DNA of 64,000 nucleotides from Aureimonas sp. OT7 (GCF_014844055.1 NZ_CP062167.1:3633501-3697500), one strand, 5' to 3'. Positions 1 to 8,447 are shown, counted from the first letter of the stretch. The notes: generated from the sequence alone by a model not told the origin. Numbers and translations are program-made.

Positions 1-273
1 GTGCACGGTCACGATGGCACCGAGCAGAATGGGGATGAGGGCAACGGCAACGATCCGGGCCTTGAAACCAAGGATCAATGCGACGCCGCCGAGCACCTCC
101 GCCAGGATCACGATATAGGCGAGAAAGCCCGGAAGGCCGAGGCTTGCAAAGAACTGCGCCGTCCCCGCCGGCGTGAAGACGAAGATCTTCAGCCCGGCAT
201 GGGCCAGGAACAGGAGCCCCAGGACGAGGCGAAGAAGGAGCACCGCGTAAGGTGCGGTTCTGGTGTCGATCAT
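1..273 (-). CDS. DoxX family membrane protein (3' end beyond window)
   Basis: The 91 codons visible encode a hydrophobic protein with membrane segments at about residues 10-27, 47-67 and 74-91. The layout matches the small four-helix DoxX/DoxD-like family, with a short polar stretch (HAGLKIF) after helix 1 and GVALILGFKAR near helix 3. DoxX proteins of this size are inner-membrane proteins; many are loosely tied to quinone or thiol redox chemistry, but the role here is unknown. The start is the ATG at 273, with GGAAG about 8 bases upstream. It is divergent from the LysR gene, so LysR may control it. The C-terminus lies outside the window. Confidence 0.8.
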   Translation of the reverse strand, partial: MIDTRTAPYAVLLLRLVLGLLFLAHAGLKIFVFTPAGTAQFFASLGLPGFLAYIVILAEVLGGVALILGFKARIVAVALIPILLGAIVTVH

Positions 274-298
274 GATGTTCACTTCCAACGGTTCATGG

Positions 299-329
299 TT
301 TTCGAAGCGCATATTGCCTCTATCGAAAA
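299..329. promoter_or_regulatory. Inverted repeat in the doxX/lysR divergent promoter region
   Basis: TTTTCGA at 299-305 and TCGAAAA at 323-329 form a 7-bp inverted repeat separated by 17 bases, in the 105-base gap between the divergent starts. Position and symmetry fit an operator for the adjacent LysR regulator. The pairing is read directly; the binding is inference. Confidence 0.35.
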
Positions 330-378
330 ATTGGAGAAGACTGTCGTTCAGGATATAAGCTCACACCCGGGGGAATAG

Positions 379-1302
379 ATGCCCGATCAACTGCGCTCCA
401 TGGAGGTGTTCGCCCGGGTCGTCAGCGCCGGAAGCTTCTCTGCAGCCGGACGGGCGATGGATATGTCGCAGACCATGGTGACCAAGCACGTCGCTGCACT
501 GGAGCGCCGCCTCGGCGTGCAGCTTCTGCGACGCACGACGCAGCGCGTGACGCCGACGGAGGCGGGACGGCGTTTTGCCGAATCCGCGGAGCGTATCCTG
601 GAGGAAATCCGCGAAGCGGAAGCCCTCGCCGCGGCCGAGACGGTCGAGCCGCAGGGCACGTTGCGGATCAGCGCGCCCTTGTCCTTCGGCCTGCGCGAAT
701 TCTCACGGGTCGTGCCGGCCTATCTGTCGCGCCACGACAAGGTGCGCCTCGACGTCGACTTCAACGACCGGCTCGTCGATATCCTGTCGGATGGGTTCGA
801 CATGGCGATCCGCATCGGACGGCTGAAGGATTCCAGCCTGACGGCCAGGCGCCTGGCCCCCTGCAACGTCCTCGTCTGCGCCGCACCGTCCTATATCGAG
901 CGACACGGTGCCCCCCGGTCGGTCGCGCAACTGGCCGACCACAACTGCCTTGGCTATACGCTTTCCACCCTGACCCGCGCGGGGCTGTGGACCTTCGGCG
1001 ACGATGGCGACGTGCCGGTCAAGGTAACGGGAAATCTCACCGCCAGCAGTGGCGACGCCCTCGTGCTGGCGGCCGTCGCGGGCCTCGGCATCGTCTACGA
1101 GCCAAGTTTCATCGTGGGAGACGCGGTGCGGCAGGGCCAGCTCGTCCCGATCGCCCTTGATCATCCGCCGGTTCGCCTCGGCGGGGTCCATGCCGTATGG
1201 CCCGCCACACGGCATCCTTCCGCCAAGATGCGCGCCATGATCGACCATCTGGCCTCGGCCTGGAGCGGGACGCCGCCATGGGACCGCGATTTGCCGGTTT
1301 AA
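379..1302 (+). CDS. LysR family transcriptional regulator
   Basis: This is a 307-residue protein of standard LysR length. An N-terminal winged helix-turn-helix spans about residues 5-62 (VFARVVSAGSFSAAGRAM, then MVTKHVAALERRLGVQLL and RRTTQRVTPTEAG). A periplasmic-binding-protein-like effector domain follows from about 90 to 295. It belongs to the broad group that responds to aromatic or electrophilic compounds and regulates neighbouring redox genes. It is divergent from doxX and followed after 101 bases by a VOC dioxygenase-like gene, and either could be its target. The effector cannot be deduced. The start is the first ATG after the intergenic region; no strong ribosome-binding site is visible. 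Confidence 0.9.
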   Translation: MPDQLRSMEVFARVVSAGSFSAAGRAMDMSQTMVTKHVAALERRLGVQLLRRTTQRVTPTEAGRRFAESAERILEEIREAEALAAAETVEPQGTLRISAPLSFGLREFSRVVPAYLSRHDKVRLDVDFNDRLVDILSDGFDMAIRIGRLKDSSLTARRLAPCNVLVCAAPSYIERHGAPRSVAQLADHNCLGYTLSTLTRAGLWTFGDDGDVPVKVTGNLTASSGDALVLAAVAGLGIVYEPSFIVGDAVRQGQLVPIALDHPPVRLGGVHAVWPATRHPSAKMRAMIDHLASAWSGTPPWDRDLPV

Positions 1303-1334
1303 TGCATGAGGGTGTGAGTGTTGATGCATTCCAA

Positions 1335-1386
1335 GGCAATTGCTCACACGGCAGGGAATAGACATCTTCACGGTAACGCAATTGCC
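1335..1386. promoter_or_regulatory. Paired GCAATTGC palindromes upstream of the VOC gene
   Basis: The gap between lysR and the VOC gene holds two copies of the 8-bp palindrome GCAATTGC, at 1336-1343 and 1378-1385, 42 bases apart (about four helical turns). The outer G/C bases extend them into a 9-bp inverted pair, GGCAATTGC and GCAATTGCC. A further inverted pair, AATGCAT at 1301-1307 and ATGCATT at 1324-1330, begins at the lysR stop. The second palindrome ends 18 bases before the VOC start codon. Spacing and symmetry suggest a two-site operator; which protein binds is not known. Confidence 0.4.
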
Positions 1387-1403
1387 AACCAAGGATCGCC
1401 GAC

Positions 1404-2213
1404 ATGGACATCGTAACGCATCCCTCCCTCGCCCCGCTCAGCATCGGTCGCGTCGCGCTGGCCGTCCGCGACCCGGAGACGGTCGGCGCCTTCTATCGCG
1501 ATGTCGTTGGCCTCGTGCCACTGGGTCGGGGTGCGGAAGGCGCCGTGTACGGCACGCCGGAGACCCCACTTCTCGAACTCGTCCACAGGCCGGATGCCCA
1601 GCCGGACGACCCGCGTGAAGCCGGGTTGTTTCATACGGCCTTCCTGCTGCCGGACCGCGAGTCCCTGGCCGAATGGGCCGCTGAAATCGGCGTCCGCCGA
1701 CAGGTGCCGCTGGAAGGCGCATCCGACCACATCGTCAGCGAGGCGTTCTATCTGTCCGATCCGGAAGGCAACGGCGTGGAGATCTATGCCGACAGGCCGT
1801 CCTCGGGCTGGACCTGGCGCGACGGCGCGGTGCAAATGGCGACGAAGCCCCTCGACACCAACAGCCTGTTCGGCGAGATCGACCTCTCGGAGCCAGATTG
1901 GGACGGCGCCCCGGAAGGCACCACCGTCGGGCATATCCATCTGAGGGTCGGCGACCTCAAGGAAAGCGACGGCTTCTATCTGGGCGAGGCCGGGTTCGAG
2001 CTGGCCACGACCTATCCGGGTGCGCATTTCCTGTCGACCGGGCATTATCACCACCATATCGGCACCAATGTCTGGCGCAGCGCCGGGTCGGGCCGACGGG
2101 GCAATCGGACGGGGTTGCTGTGGATCGAGGTGCTGGACCGCCGCGCCAACGCCAAGGCAGGCGTCTTGACGGATCCGTGGGGCACCGAGCTACGATACTC
2201 CCCGGTGTCGTGA
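1404..2213 (+). CDS. VOC family protein, catechol-2,3-dioxygenase-like (CatE type)
   Basis: The 269-residue protein has two vicinal-oxygen-chelate domains, about residues 12-125 and 170-268. Repeat 1 begins SIGRVALAVRDPETVGAFYRD and contains DPEGNGVEIYADRP. Repeat 2 begins TVGHIHLRVGDLKESDGFY and ends DPWGTELRYSP. The His of GHIH, a His in YHHHIGTN and the Glu of DPWGTEL are candidate metal ligands of a 2-His-1-carboxylate site, as in extradiol ring-cleaving dioxygenases. Family members annotated CatE or YfiE act on catechols or quinone adducts, but the substrate here is unproven. AAGGA sits 9 bases before the ATG. It lies between the LysR and GFA genes, all on the + strand. Confidence 0.85.
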   Translation: MDIVTHPSLAPLSIGRVALAVRDPETVGAFYRDVVGLVPLGRGAEGAVYGTPETPLLELVHRPDAQPDDPREAGLFHTAFLLPDRESLAEWAAEIGVRRQVPLEGASDHIVSEAFYLSDPEGNGVEIYADRPSSGWTWRDGAVQMATKPLDTNSLFGEIDLSEPDWDGAPEGTTVGHIHLRVGDLKESDGFYLGEAGFELATTYPGAHFLSTGHYHHHIGTNVWRSAGSGRRGNRTGLLWIEVLDRRANAKAGVLTDPWGTELRYSPVS

Positions 2214-2229
2214 CGAAAGGGAGCCTGCC

Positions 2230-2622
2230 ATGCAGGAGGTCGAAGGCGGATGCCTGTGCGGAGCTGTCCGCCTGAAGGCGGTCGGCATGCCGTATCGCGT
2301 CGGCATCTGCCATTGCCTGGATTGCCGCAAGCATCATGGCGCGCTGTTCCATGCGTCGGCGATCTTCCCGCAGGAGGCGGTGGCCGTTTCCGGCGAGACG
2401 CAGGACTACGCAGGGCGCAATTTCTGCCCGCGTTGCGGCTCGTCCGTCTTCGGCAGGTCGGGCGACGAGGTGGAAGTCAACCTGGGTACGCTGGACGAAA
2501 TCGACCGCTTCGTCCCGACCTACGAACTCTGGACGGTGCGCCGGGAGGGCTGGCTTCCGGCCTTCCCCCTGGCACGGCATCACCGGCGCGACCGGCCGGA
2601 AGCAAGCCGGACGGAAGGCTGA
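2230..2622 (+). CDS. GFA family (glutathione-dependent formaldehyde-activating/CENP-V fold) protein
   Basis: A 130-residue zinc-binding protein with the family's cysteine pattern: GGCLCGAV near residue 7, CHCLDCRKHHGALFH around 30-44, and CPRCGSSVF around 65-73. GFA domains carry two structural zinc sites. The founding member accelerates S-hydroxymethylglutathione formation, but most homologues have no tested activity, so no reaction is claimed. GGGAG precedes the ATG by about 8 bases. The gap to the VOC gene is 16 bases, so they are probably co-transcribed. The stop codon directly abuts the stop of the convergent cysA gene. Confidence 0.85.
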   Translation: MQEVEGGCLCGAVRLKAVGMPYRVGICHCLDCRKHHGALFHASAIFPQEAVAVSGETQDYAGRNFCPRCGSSVFGRSGDEVEVNLGTLDEIDRFVPTYELWTVRREGWLPAFPLARHHRRDRPEASRTEG

Positions 2623-3645
2623 TCAGTCCACGAAGACGCGGCCGTCCCGAATGGCGATCGATCCACGGTCGCCCGAATTGACGGCGACATCGGACCGGAC
2701 GTCGAACTCCAGCATCTCGCCGCCATCGGTGGCCGCAACCAGACGGCGGCTGTCGGGGCGGTCCAGCACCTGCCGGACCGTCACCGGCAGGCCTTTGCCG
2801 GCGGGGACGTAATCCACATCGCGCGGCCGCACGAAGAGGCCGGCCTTGCCGTCGCCCACCCCGGGCGCCGGAATGGCGATGTCACCCAGCCGGGCAACCC
2901 CGTCCCGCACATCGACGGACAGCCGGTTCGAATCTCCCAGAAACTGCATCACGAAGGCATTGGCCGGTGCGCGCGTCACCTCGCGCGGGGTGCCCCGCTG
3001 CACGATGCGCCCTTCGTTCAGGATCACGACTTCGTCGGCAAGGTCGAGCGCCTCTTCCTGATCATGCGTGACGAACAGCGTCGTGATGCCGAGTTCGCCG
3101 TGGATTTCCCGCAGCCAGCGCCTCAGGTCGCGCCGGACGGCAGCGTCGAGCGCGCCGAAGGGCTCGTCCAGCAGTAGGACGCGCGGGTCCACCGCCAGCG
3201 CCCGGGCCAGCGCCACCCGCTGGCGCTGCCCGCCGGAGATCTGGTTGGGAAACCGGTCTTCCAGCCCGTCCAGCCGCACCAGGCCGAGAAGCTCGCTGAC
3301 GCGCGCGCCGATCTCGGCCTTGGTGCGCTTGCGCCCCTTGCCGCCCTGCATGCCGAAGGCGACATTTTCGGCCACCGTCATGTGCGGAAACAGCGCGTAG
3401 TGCTGGAACACGAAACCCACCCCGCGATCCTGGATCGGGATGCCCGTCGCATCCTCGTCGCCGAACAGGATACGGCCGGAATCCGGATATTCGAGCCCCG
3501 CGACCATGCGCAGGATGGTCGTCTTGCCCGAGCCGGAAGGGCCAAGCAGCGCCACCAGCCGGCCACTTTCGATGTCCAGCGATACGCCGTGCACCGCGCG
3601 AAAGGTGCGAAAGGTCTTGACGACCGTGTCGAGGCTGATCTTCAT
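2623..3645 (-). CDS. cysA: Sulfate/thiosulfate ABC transporter ATP-binding protein CysA
   Basis: The 340-residue cytoplasmic ATPase energises sulfate and thiosulfate import. It has Walker A GPSGSGKTT at residues 35-43, Q-loop VFQHYALFPHMTV, signature ISGGQRQRVALARAL, Walker B VLLLDEPFGALD and switch His in FVTHDQEEALDLAD. A C-terminal TOBE-like regulatory domain runs from about 240 to 340. The start is the ATG at 3645, with GGAGG upstream and a 4-base ATGA overlap with cysW. Longer in-frame starts would run back into cysW. It is the last gene of the binding protein-cysT-cysW-cysA operon, and ends tail to tail with the GFA gene. Specificity for sulfate rests on the neighbours, since CysA and PotA/FbpC ATPases look alike. 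Confidence 0.93.
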   Translation of the reverse strand: MKISLDTVVKTFRTFRAVHGVSLDIESGRLVALLGPSGSGKTTILRMVAGLEYPDSGRILFGDEDATGIPIQDRGVGFVFQHYALFPHMTVAENVAFGMQGGKGRKRTKAEIGARVSELLGLVRLDGLEDRFPNQISGGQRQRVALARALAVDPRVLLLDEPFGALDAAVRRDLRRWLREIHGELGITTLFVTHDQEEALDLADEVVILNEGRIVQRGTPREVTRAPANAFVMQFLGDSNRLSVDVRDGVARLGDIAIPAPGVGDGKAGLFVRPRDVDYVPAGKGLPVTVRQVLDRPDSRRLVAATDGGEMLEFDVRSDVAVNSGDRGSIAIRDGRVFVD

Positions 3646-4526
3646 CGCGCAAATCCTCCGGGCGGGGCAATGGGCGTCTGGGCGGTAGCGGGGCGCTTGC
3701 GTCGCCCGGCGCCGCGCGCTTCCAGCGCAACCTTCACCGCCAGCGTCACCAGCGCCAGGACTGTCAGGATCGACGCCGCGGCGAAGGCCCCGACCGTGTT
3801 GTAGTCGTGGTACAGAAGTTCGATGTGCAGGGGCAGCGTGTTGGTCTGGCCCCTGATATTTCCGGAAACTACCGAGACCGCCCCGAACTCGCCCATCACG
3901 CGGGCATTGCACAGGACGATGCCGTACAGCAGCGCCCAGCGGATGTTGGGCAGCGTGACGCGCAGGAACGTGCGCAGACCGCCGGCGCCCAGCGATACGG
4001 CCGCTTCCTCAAGGTCGCGGCCCTGCGCCTGCATCAGCGGGATCAGTTCCCGCGCCACGAAGGGCGCAGTCACGAACATGGAGGCCAGCACGATGCCCGG
4101 CAGCGCAAACAGAATCTGCAGGTTGGCATCCATCAGATAGCTGCCGAACATTCCCTGCAGGCCGTAGACGAAGAGGTAGGAGATGCCGGCGACGATGGGC
4201 GATATCGAAAAGGGAATCTCGATCAGCACGATCAGCGCACGGCGTCCGGGAAAGTCGAACTTCGTGACCGCCCAGGCGGCGGCGACACCGAATGCAGTGT
4301 TCAGCGGAACGGCGATCAGGGCGGTCGCCACCGTCAGGCCGATGGCGTGCAGCGTGTCCGCCTGGCGGATCGTTTCGGCGAAGTAGGCGAACCCTTGCGA
4401 AAAGGCCGCCGCGAAGATCATGCCCAGCGGCGCGACGATCAGCACCAGTGCAACCACCAGGACGAAGCCGATCAGGCCGAGACGGAACAGGCGGCCCTCG
4501 CCTATGCGAGCCTTGTGCATCTCCAT
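3642..4526 (-). CDS. cysW: Sulfate ABC transporter permease CysW
   Basis: The 294-residue inner-membrane permease has about six transmembrane segments and the permease-ATPase contact motif EEAAVSLGAGGLRTFLRVTLPNI in its cytoplasmic loop. CysW-type hallmarks include the SGNIRGQTNTLPLHIELLYHDY region near the C-terminus. The ATG at 4526 gives the usual CysW length and lies one base from the cysT stop. An upstream in-frame start would overlap cysT by over 50 bases. With CysT it forms the membrane channel powered by a CysA dimer. The C-terminal tail is basic (GRRKRPATAQ). Confidence 0.92.
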   Translation of the reverse strand: MEMHKARIGEGRLFRLGLIGFVLVVALVLIVAPLGMIFAAAFSQGFAYFAETIRQADTLHAIGLTVATALIAVPLNTAFGVAAAWAVTKFDFPGRRALIVLIEIPFSISPIVAGISYLFVYGLQGMFGSYLMDANLQILFALPGIVLASMFVTAPFVARELIPLMQAQGRDLEEAAVSLGAGGLRTFLRVTLPNIRWALLYGIVLCNARVMGEFGAVSVVSGNIRGQTNTLPLHIELLYHDYNTVGAFAAASILTVLALVTLAVKVALEARGAGRRKRPATAQTPIAPPGGFAR

Positions 4527-4527
4527 G

Positions 4528-5349
4528 TCAGCCCCTTTCCGTATAGCGCAACGCCCGGGCCTGCAGGACGTTCGTAACTGCAAGCATCACGAAGGCGGCG
4601 AACAGCATGACGGAGGCGATGGCCGCGGTGGCCGGGTAGTCGTATTCCTCCAGCCGGATGAAGGCCAGCAGCGCCGTGATCTCGCTGTAGAAGGGTTGAT
4701 TGCCGGCGATGAAGATGATGGCGCCGAACTCGCCGAGCGAGCGCGCGAACGACAAGGAGGTGCCGGCCAGCAGTGCCGGAGCCAGAAGCGGCAGGATCAC
4801 CTTGCGGAAGACGCGCCCCTCGCCGGCGCCCAGCGACAGGGCCGCCTCCTCGAGCGCCGGGTCCAGATCCTCCAGCACCGGCTGCACCGTCCGCACCACG
4901 AAGGGCACGCTGGTAAAGGTCATGGCGACGATGATCCCGAGCGGCGTGTAGACCACGTTGATGCCAAGATCGGCCAGGGCGCCGCCCAGCCAGCCATTGG
5001 CCGCGAAAAGCGTCGTCAGTGCGATGCCCGCCACCGCCGTCGGCAAGGCGAAGGGCAGGTCGACGATGGCATCGAGCAGCCGCCGCCCCGGAAAGCGATA
5101 GCGTGTCAGCACCCAGGCAAGCGCCAGACCGAAGACGACGTTGAAAGCCGTCGCCGCCAGCGCCGTCAGGATCGTCACCTGGTAGCTGGCGACAGCGCGC
5201 GGCGCCGATATGATCCGCCAATAGGCTTCCGGTCCAAGGCTGGCGGCCTTGAAGACGAGCGCACCGAGCGGCAGGCACACGATGACCGTGATGTAGAACA
5301 GGGTGAAGCCGAGGCTCAGCCCGAACCCCGGCAGGACACGACGCGACAC
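4528..5349 (-). CDS. cysT: Sulfate ABC transporter permease CysT (CysU)
   Basis: A 273-residue permease, partner of CysW. It opens VSRRVLPGFGLSLGFTLFY, the typical CysT N-terminus leading into helix 1. It has about six membrane helices, the loop motif EEAALSLGAGEGRVFRKVILPLL, and SLGEFGAIIFIAGNQPFYSE. I chose the GTG at 5349 because GAGGGGG lies about 10 bases before it and the protein then starts like its family. An in-frame TTG at 5379 would add ten residues with no clear ribosome-binding site. A hairpin separates it from the upstream binding-protein gene. Confidence 0.9.
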   Translation of the reverse strand: MSRRVLPGFGLSLGFTLFYITVIVCLPLGALVFKAASLGPEAYWRIISAPRAVASYQVTILTALAATAFNVVFGLALAWVLTRYRFPGRRLLDAIVDLPFALPTAVAGIALTTLFAANGWLGGALADLGINVVYTPLGIIVAMTFTSVPFVVRTVQPVLEDLDPALEEAALSLGAGEGRVFRKVILPLLAPALLAGTSLSFARSLGEFGAIIFIAGNQPFYSEITALLAFIRLEEYDYPATAAIASVMLFAAFVMLAVTNVLQARALRYTERG

Positions 5350-5387
5350 GTTTCGGGCGCCCCCTCGACTTTGGCGCAAACAGGAGT

Positions 5388-5409
5388 AGGCCGGCGCTGC
5401 CGCCGGCCT
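5388..5409 (-). other. Intercistronic hairpin between sulfate-binding protein gene and cysT
   Basis: AGGCCGGCG and CGCCGGCCT form a perfect 9-bp stem around a 4-base loop, 15 bases after the binding-protein stop. There is no U-run, so it is more likely an mRNA-stabilising or partial-termination element than a full terminator. Such hairpins commonly keep binding-protein mRNA more abundant than permease mRNA. Confidence 0.6.
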
Positions 5410-5424
5410 TCGGATGCACCCCTC

Positions 5425-6426
5425 TTAGCGGCTGCCGTAGAGCTGGTCGAGCGTCCCGCCCGAAGCGAAATGCTCTTCCTGCACCGTGTCCCAGCCACCG
5501 AAGACATCGTCCACCGTCAGGAGGCGGACCTGCGGAAACTCGCCGGCGTACTTTTCCGCCACCCCTTCGTCATGCACCCGGTTGCCGTTTTCGGCCAGTA
5601 TCTCCTGGCCTGCGGGGGTGTAGAGGAAATCGAGATAGGCCTTGGCAAGCTCCACCGTCCCGCGCCGCTCCGCGACGCGGTCGACCACCGCGACCGGAAA
5701 TTCGGCCAGGAGGCTTACCGAAGGAACCACCGTATCGAATTTGTCGGTGCCGAATTCGCGTTCGATCCCGCGCGTTTCCGCTTCGAAGGTGATGAGCACG
5801 TCGCCGATCTGGCGCTCGACGAATGTGGTTGTGGCGGCACGCCCCCCGGTATCGAATACGGGCACGTTGTCGAACAGCTTGGATATGAAGGCGCTTACCT
5901 TCTCCTGATCGCCGCCGAAGGCTTCGAGCGCATAGGCCGTCGCCGCCAGATAGGTGTAGCGGGCATTGCCGGAGGTCTTCGGGTTGGGGAAGATCACCTG
6001 GACGTCGTCACGGACGAGATCGCCCCAATCCTTGATGTTCTTCGGGTTGCCCTCGCGGACAAGGAAGGCCGGCAGGGAATAGTAGGGTGACGCCTGGTTG
6101 GGGAATTCCTGCTGCCAGTCGGCGCTGACGAAGCCATTGCCGGCCAGGATATCCACGTCCGTCACCTGGTTGAAGGTGACGACATCGGCTTCCAACCCCT
6201 CAAGGATGGAACGGGCCTGCCGCGACGATCCGCCATGCGACTGATCGATGGTCACGTCTCGACCGGTCTTTTCCTTGTAATCGGCGATGAAGGCCGGGTT
6301 GATCGCAGCGAACAATTCCCGGGAGATATCGTAGGACGCGTTCAGAAGCTTGCTCGCCTCCTGCGCCTGAGCGCCTCCGGCTGTGGAAAGCGCAATCGCA
6401 AGGCTGAGCAGAAGGGTTTTCTTCAT
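5425..6426 (-). CDS. Sulfate ABC transporter substrate-binding protein
   Basis: A 333-residue periplasmic protein with a clear signal peptide (MKKTLLLSLAIALSTAGGAQAQ, cleavage near residue 22). It captures sulfate or thiosulfate. Family motifs are LLNASYDISRELF, QSHGGSSRQARSILEGLEADVVTFNQVTD, IFPNPKTSGNARYTYLAA and RQIGDVLITFEAE, as in Sbp and CysP. Which of the two it is cannot be decided from sequence reading. It is the first gene of the cys operon; the 149 bases upstream must hold the promoter and contain a long GC palindrome. Confidence 0.93.
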   Translation of the reverse strand: MKKTLLLSLAIALSTAGGAQAQEASKLLNASYDISRELFAAINPAFIADYKEKTGRDVTIDQSHGGSSRQARSILEGLEADVVTFNQVTDVDILAGNGFVSADWQQEFPNQASPYYSLPAFLVREGNPKNIKDWGDLVRDDVQVIFPNPKTSGNARYTYLAATAYALEAFGGDQEKVSAFISKLFDNVPVFDTGGRAATTTFVERQIGDVLITFEAETRGIEREFGTDKFDTVVPSVSLLAEFPVAVVDRVAERRGTVELAKAYLDFLYTPAGQEILAENGNRVHDEGVAEKYAGEFPQVRLLTVDDVFGGWDTVQEEHFASGGTLDQLYGSR

Positions 6427-6474
6427 CGGGCGTCTCTCGGCATTTTGAGTCTGGAACGAAGACCCTTTATCCCC

Positions 6475-6493
6475 CGTCGCGCGCCGCGCGACG
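6475..6493. promoter_or_regulatory. GC-rich palindrome upstream of the sulfate-binding protein gene
   Basis: CGTCGCGCG at 6475-6483 and CGCGCGACG at 6485-6493 are exact inverse complements around one base. The element lies 49 bases before the sulfate-binding protein start and 83 bases past the zinc-binding protein stop. It could be a terminator stem for the zinc operon (no U-run follows) or an operator. The rest of the 149-base gap shows no small gene. Confidence 0.45.
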
Positions 6494-6575
6494 AGGTCGA
6501 AGCCGGTTGCATCGGGCGGTCGGGCGGAACCAATCTTCCGCCCCTGTGCCCATCCGTGGAAAATTCTTCGGCCGC

Positions 6576-7574
6576 TCAGCCGAGCTTCAACGCATCCAGG
6601 ATCTTGCGCGTGTTGTTGCGGAACATGTCGAGATAGGTCGGCGCCGGCCCGGACGCATCCGAAAGCGCATCGGAATACAGCGTTCCACCGACATGGGCGT
6701 CCGTCTCGCGCGCGATCTGCTCGATCAGCCGGCTGTTGGTGATGCTTTCGACGAAGACACCCGTGATATTCTCGGCCTTGATCTGCGATATGATCGCGGC
6801 GACATCGGCGGCCGAAGCCTCGGACTCGGTGGAGACGCCCTCCGGCGCAATGAACTCCACCCCATAGGCACGCGCGAAATAGCCGAATGCGTCATGCGAC
6901 GTGACCACCTTCCGGCGTTCCTGCGGGATCGTTGCAAGCTCCGCCTTCACTTCGGCGTCCAGTGCCTGCATCTGCGCGATGTAGGCAGCCGCCCGCTGGC
7001 GATAACCATCGGCATTGGCCGGATCGGCCTCAGCCAGGCTATCGGCGATGTTGCGCGCATAGACCACACCATTCGACAGATCCTGCCAGGCATGCGGATC
7101 TATCGGCCCGTGGTCGTGCCCTTCGTGGCCATGCTCATGCTCGTGCTCATGCCCGTGCTCGTGCGCGGCCTCGTGGTCATGGTCGTGCCCGGCTTCATGG
7201 TCGTGCGCTTCGTGCTCCTCGTGCTCCGGGCTCTTCAGCTCCGTCACGCCCGTCGATGCCACGACCGTCCTGCCTTTATAGCCGGACGCCTCGACGAGGC
7301 GCGGCATCCAGCCCTCGAAGCCGAGGCCGTTCATGACGACCAGGTCGGCATCGGCGATCTTGCGCGTATCGGCCGGCGACGGCTGGAACACATGCGCGTC
7401 GCCATCCGGGCCGACGAGCGGCTGAACCTCGACGGTGTCGCCACCGATCTCACGCGTCATGTCGGCCAGGATGGAGAAGCTGGCAACGACCTTGACGGGC
7501 TCGGCCGCCGCCATGCCGGGCGCCGAAAGAAGCGCGATCGTCGAGACGACGCCGATGGAAAGAGACTTCAACAT
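6576..7574 (-). CDS. aztC: Zinc ABC transporter substrate-binding protein (AztC/ZnuA type)
   Basis: A 332-residue periplasmic cluster A-I metal-binding protein. The signal peptide ends near residue 24 (GMAAAEP). Conserved zinc ligands appear in GDAHVFQPSP, PIDPHAW, VVTSHDAFGYFARAYGVE and GGTLYSDALS. Between about residues 115 and 160 is a His/Asp/Glu-rich loop with repeated HDH, HEH and HGH units, a ZnuA hallmark thought to scavenge or sense periplasmic zinc. The gene order ATPase-permease-binding protein resembles aztABC of Paracoccus, although AztC is not known for so long a His loop. It is the last gene of the operon, 9 bases after the permease. Zinc rather than manganese is favoured by the loop and the upstream Zur-like site. 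Confidence 0.9.
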   Translation of the reverse strand: MLKSLSIGVVSTIALLSAPGMAAAEPVKVVASFSILADMTREIGGDTVEVQPLVGPDGDAHVFQPSPADTRKIADADLVVMNGLGFEGWMPRLVEASGYKGRTVVASTGVTELKSPEHEEHEAHDHEAGHDHDHEAAHEHGHEHEHEHGHEGHDHGPIDPHAWQDLSNGVVYARNIADSLAEADPANADGYRQRAAAYIAQMQALDAEVKAELATIPQERRKVVTSHDAFGYFARAYGVEFIAPEGVSTESEASAADVAAIISQIKAENITGVFVESITNSRLIEQIARETDAHVGGTLYSDALSDASGPAPTYLDMFRNNTRKILDALKLG

Positions 7575-7583
7575 GCGAACCCC

Positions 7584-8447
7584 TCAATGGTGGATATGGC
7601 GGAACTGGATGGACCGGGCCAGCACGCTGTCGAAGCGCCCGGCAAGGACGGAGACCGCGTAGACGGCCGAGGCCGACAGGATGATCGCCGGAGATGCCGG
7701 CGCGCCGTAGTGGTAGGAAACCAGCAGGCCACACACCGAAGACGCGAATCCGACGAGAATGGAGACAAGCATCTGGCCGGGCACGGTTTCCGCCCAGAAA
7801 CGGCTTGCGGCAGCCGGAAGCATCATGATGCCGACGACCATCAAGGTGCCGAGCGCCTGGAAGCCGCCGACGAGATTCAGCACGACGAGGCTCATGAACA
7901 GCATATGTGCCAACCCTCCCGCTCCGCCGACGGAGCGCAGGAAGCCGGGGTCGAGGCACTCGGCCACGATGGCGCGATAGAAGACGGCCAGGAGCACGAG
8001 CGTCAGCGTCGCGATGCAGGCAGTCAGCAGGATCGCCGCGTCGTCCAGCCCGAGCACCGTGCCGAACAGCACGTTGAGCAGGTCGATATTGGAGCCGTAG
8101 AGCGAGACGATCAGAACGCCGAGGCCCAGCGATGCCAGGTAGAATGCGGCAAAGCTGGCGTCTTCGCGCAGGGCCGTGAACCGCGAGACGACGCCCGCCA
8201 GAAGCGCCACGGCAAGGCCCGAGACGAGGCCCCCGACCGTCATGGCGACCAGTGAAAAGCCCGCAACCATGAAACCGATGGCGGCGCCGGGCAGGATCGC
8301 GTGGCTCATCGCATCCCCGACGAGGCTCATGCGGCGAAGCACCAGAAGAACGCCAAGCGGGCAAGCCCCCAGCGACAGGGCGAGACAGCCGGTCAGCGCC
8401 CGCAGCATGAAGGCATAGTCGACGAATGGAGACAGCAGCGCGCTCAT
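7584..8447 (-). CDS. aztB: Zinc ABC transporter permease (AztB/ZnuB type)
   Basis: A 287-residue integral membrane protein of the ABC-3 family with seven to eight hydrophobic segments. It includes the family motif SHAILPGAAIGFMVAG near residue 50 and the coupling region around GGFQALGTLMVVGIMMLPAA. It forms the channel for zinc delivered by the binding protein. The start ATG overlaps the ATPase stop (ATGA), so the two are translationally coupled. The C-terminus ends in His-His (IQFRHIHH). The family also transports manganese and iron; zinc is inferred from context. Confidence 0.88.
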   Translation of the reverse strand: MSALLSPFVDYAFMLRALTGCLALSLGACPLGVLLVLRRMSLVGDAMSHAILPGAAIGFMVAGFSLVAMTVGGLVSGLAVALLAGVVSRFTALREDASFAAFYLASLGLGVLIVSLYGSNIDLLNVLFGTVLGLDDAAILLTACIATLTLVLLAVFYRAIVAECLDPGFLRSVGGAGGLAHMLFMSLVVLNLVGGFQALGTLMVVGIMMLPAAASRFWAETVPGQMLVSILVGFASSVCGLLVSYHYGAPASPAIILSASAVYAVSVLAGRFDSVLARSIQFRHIHH

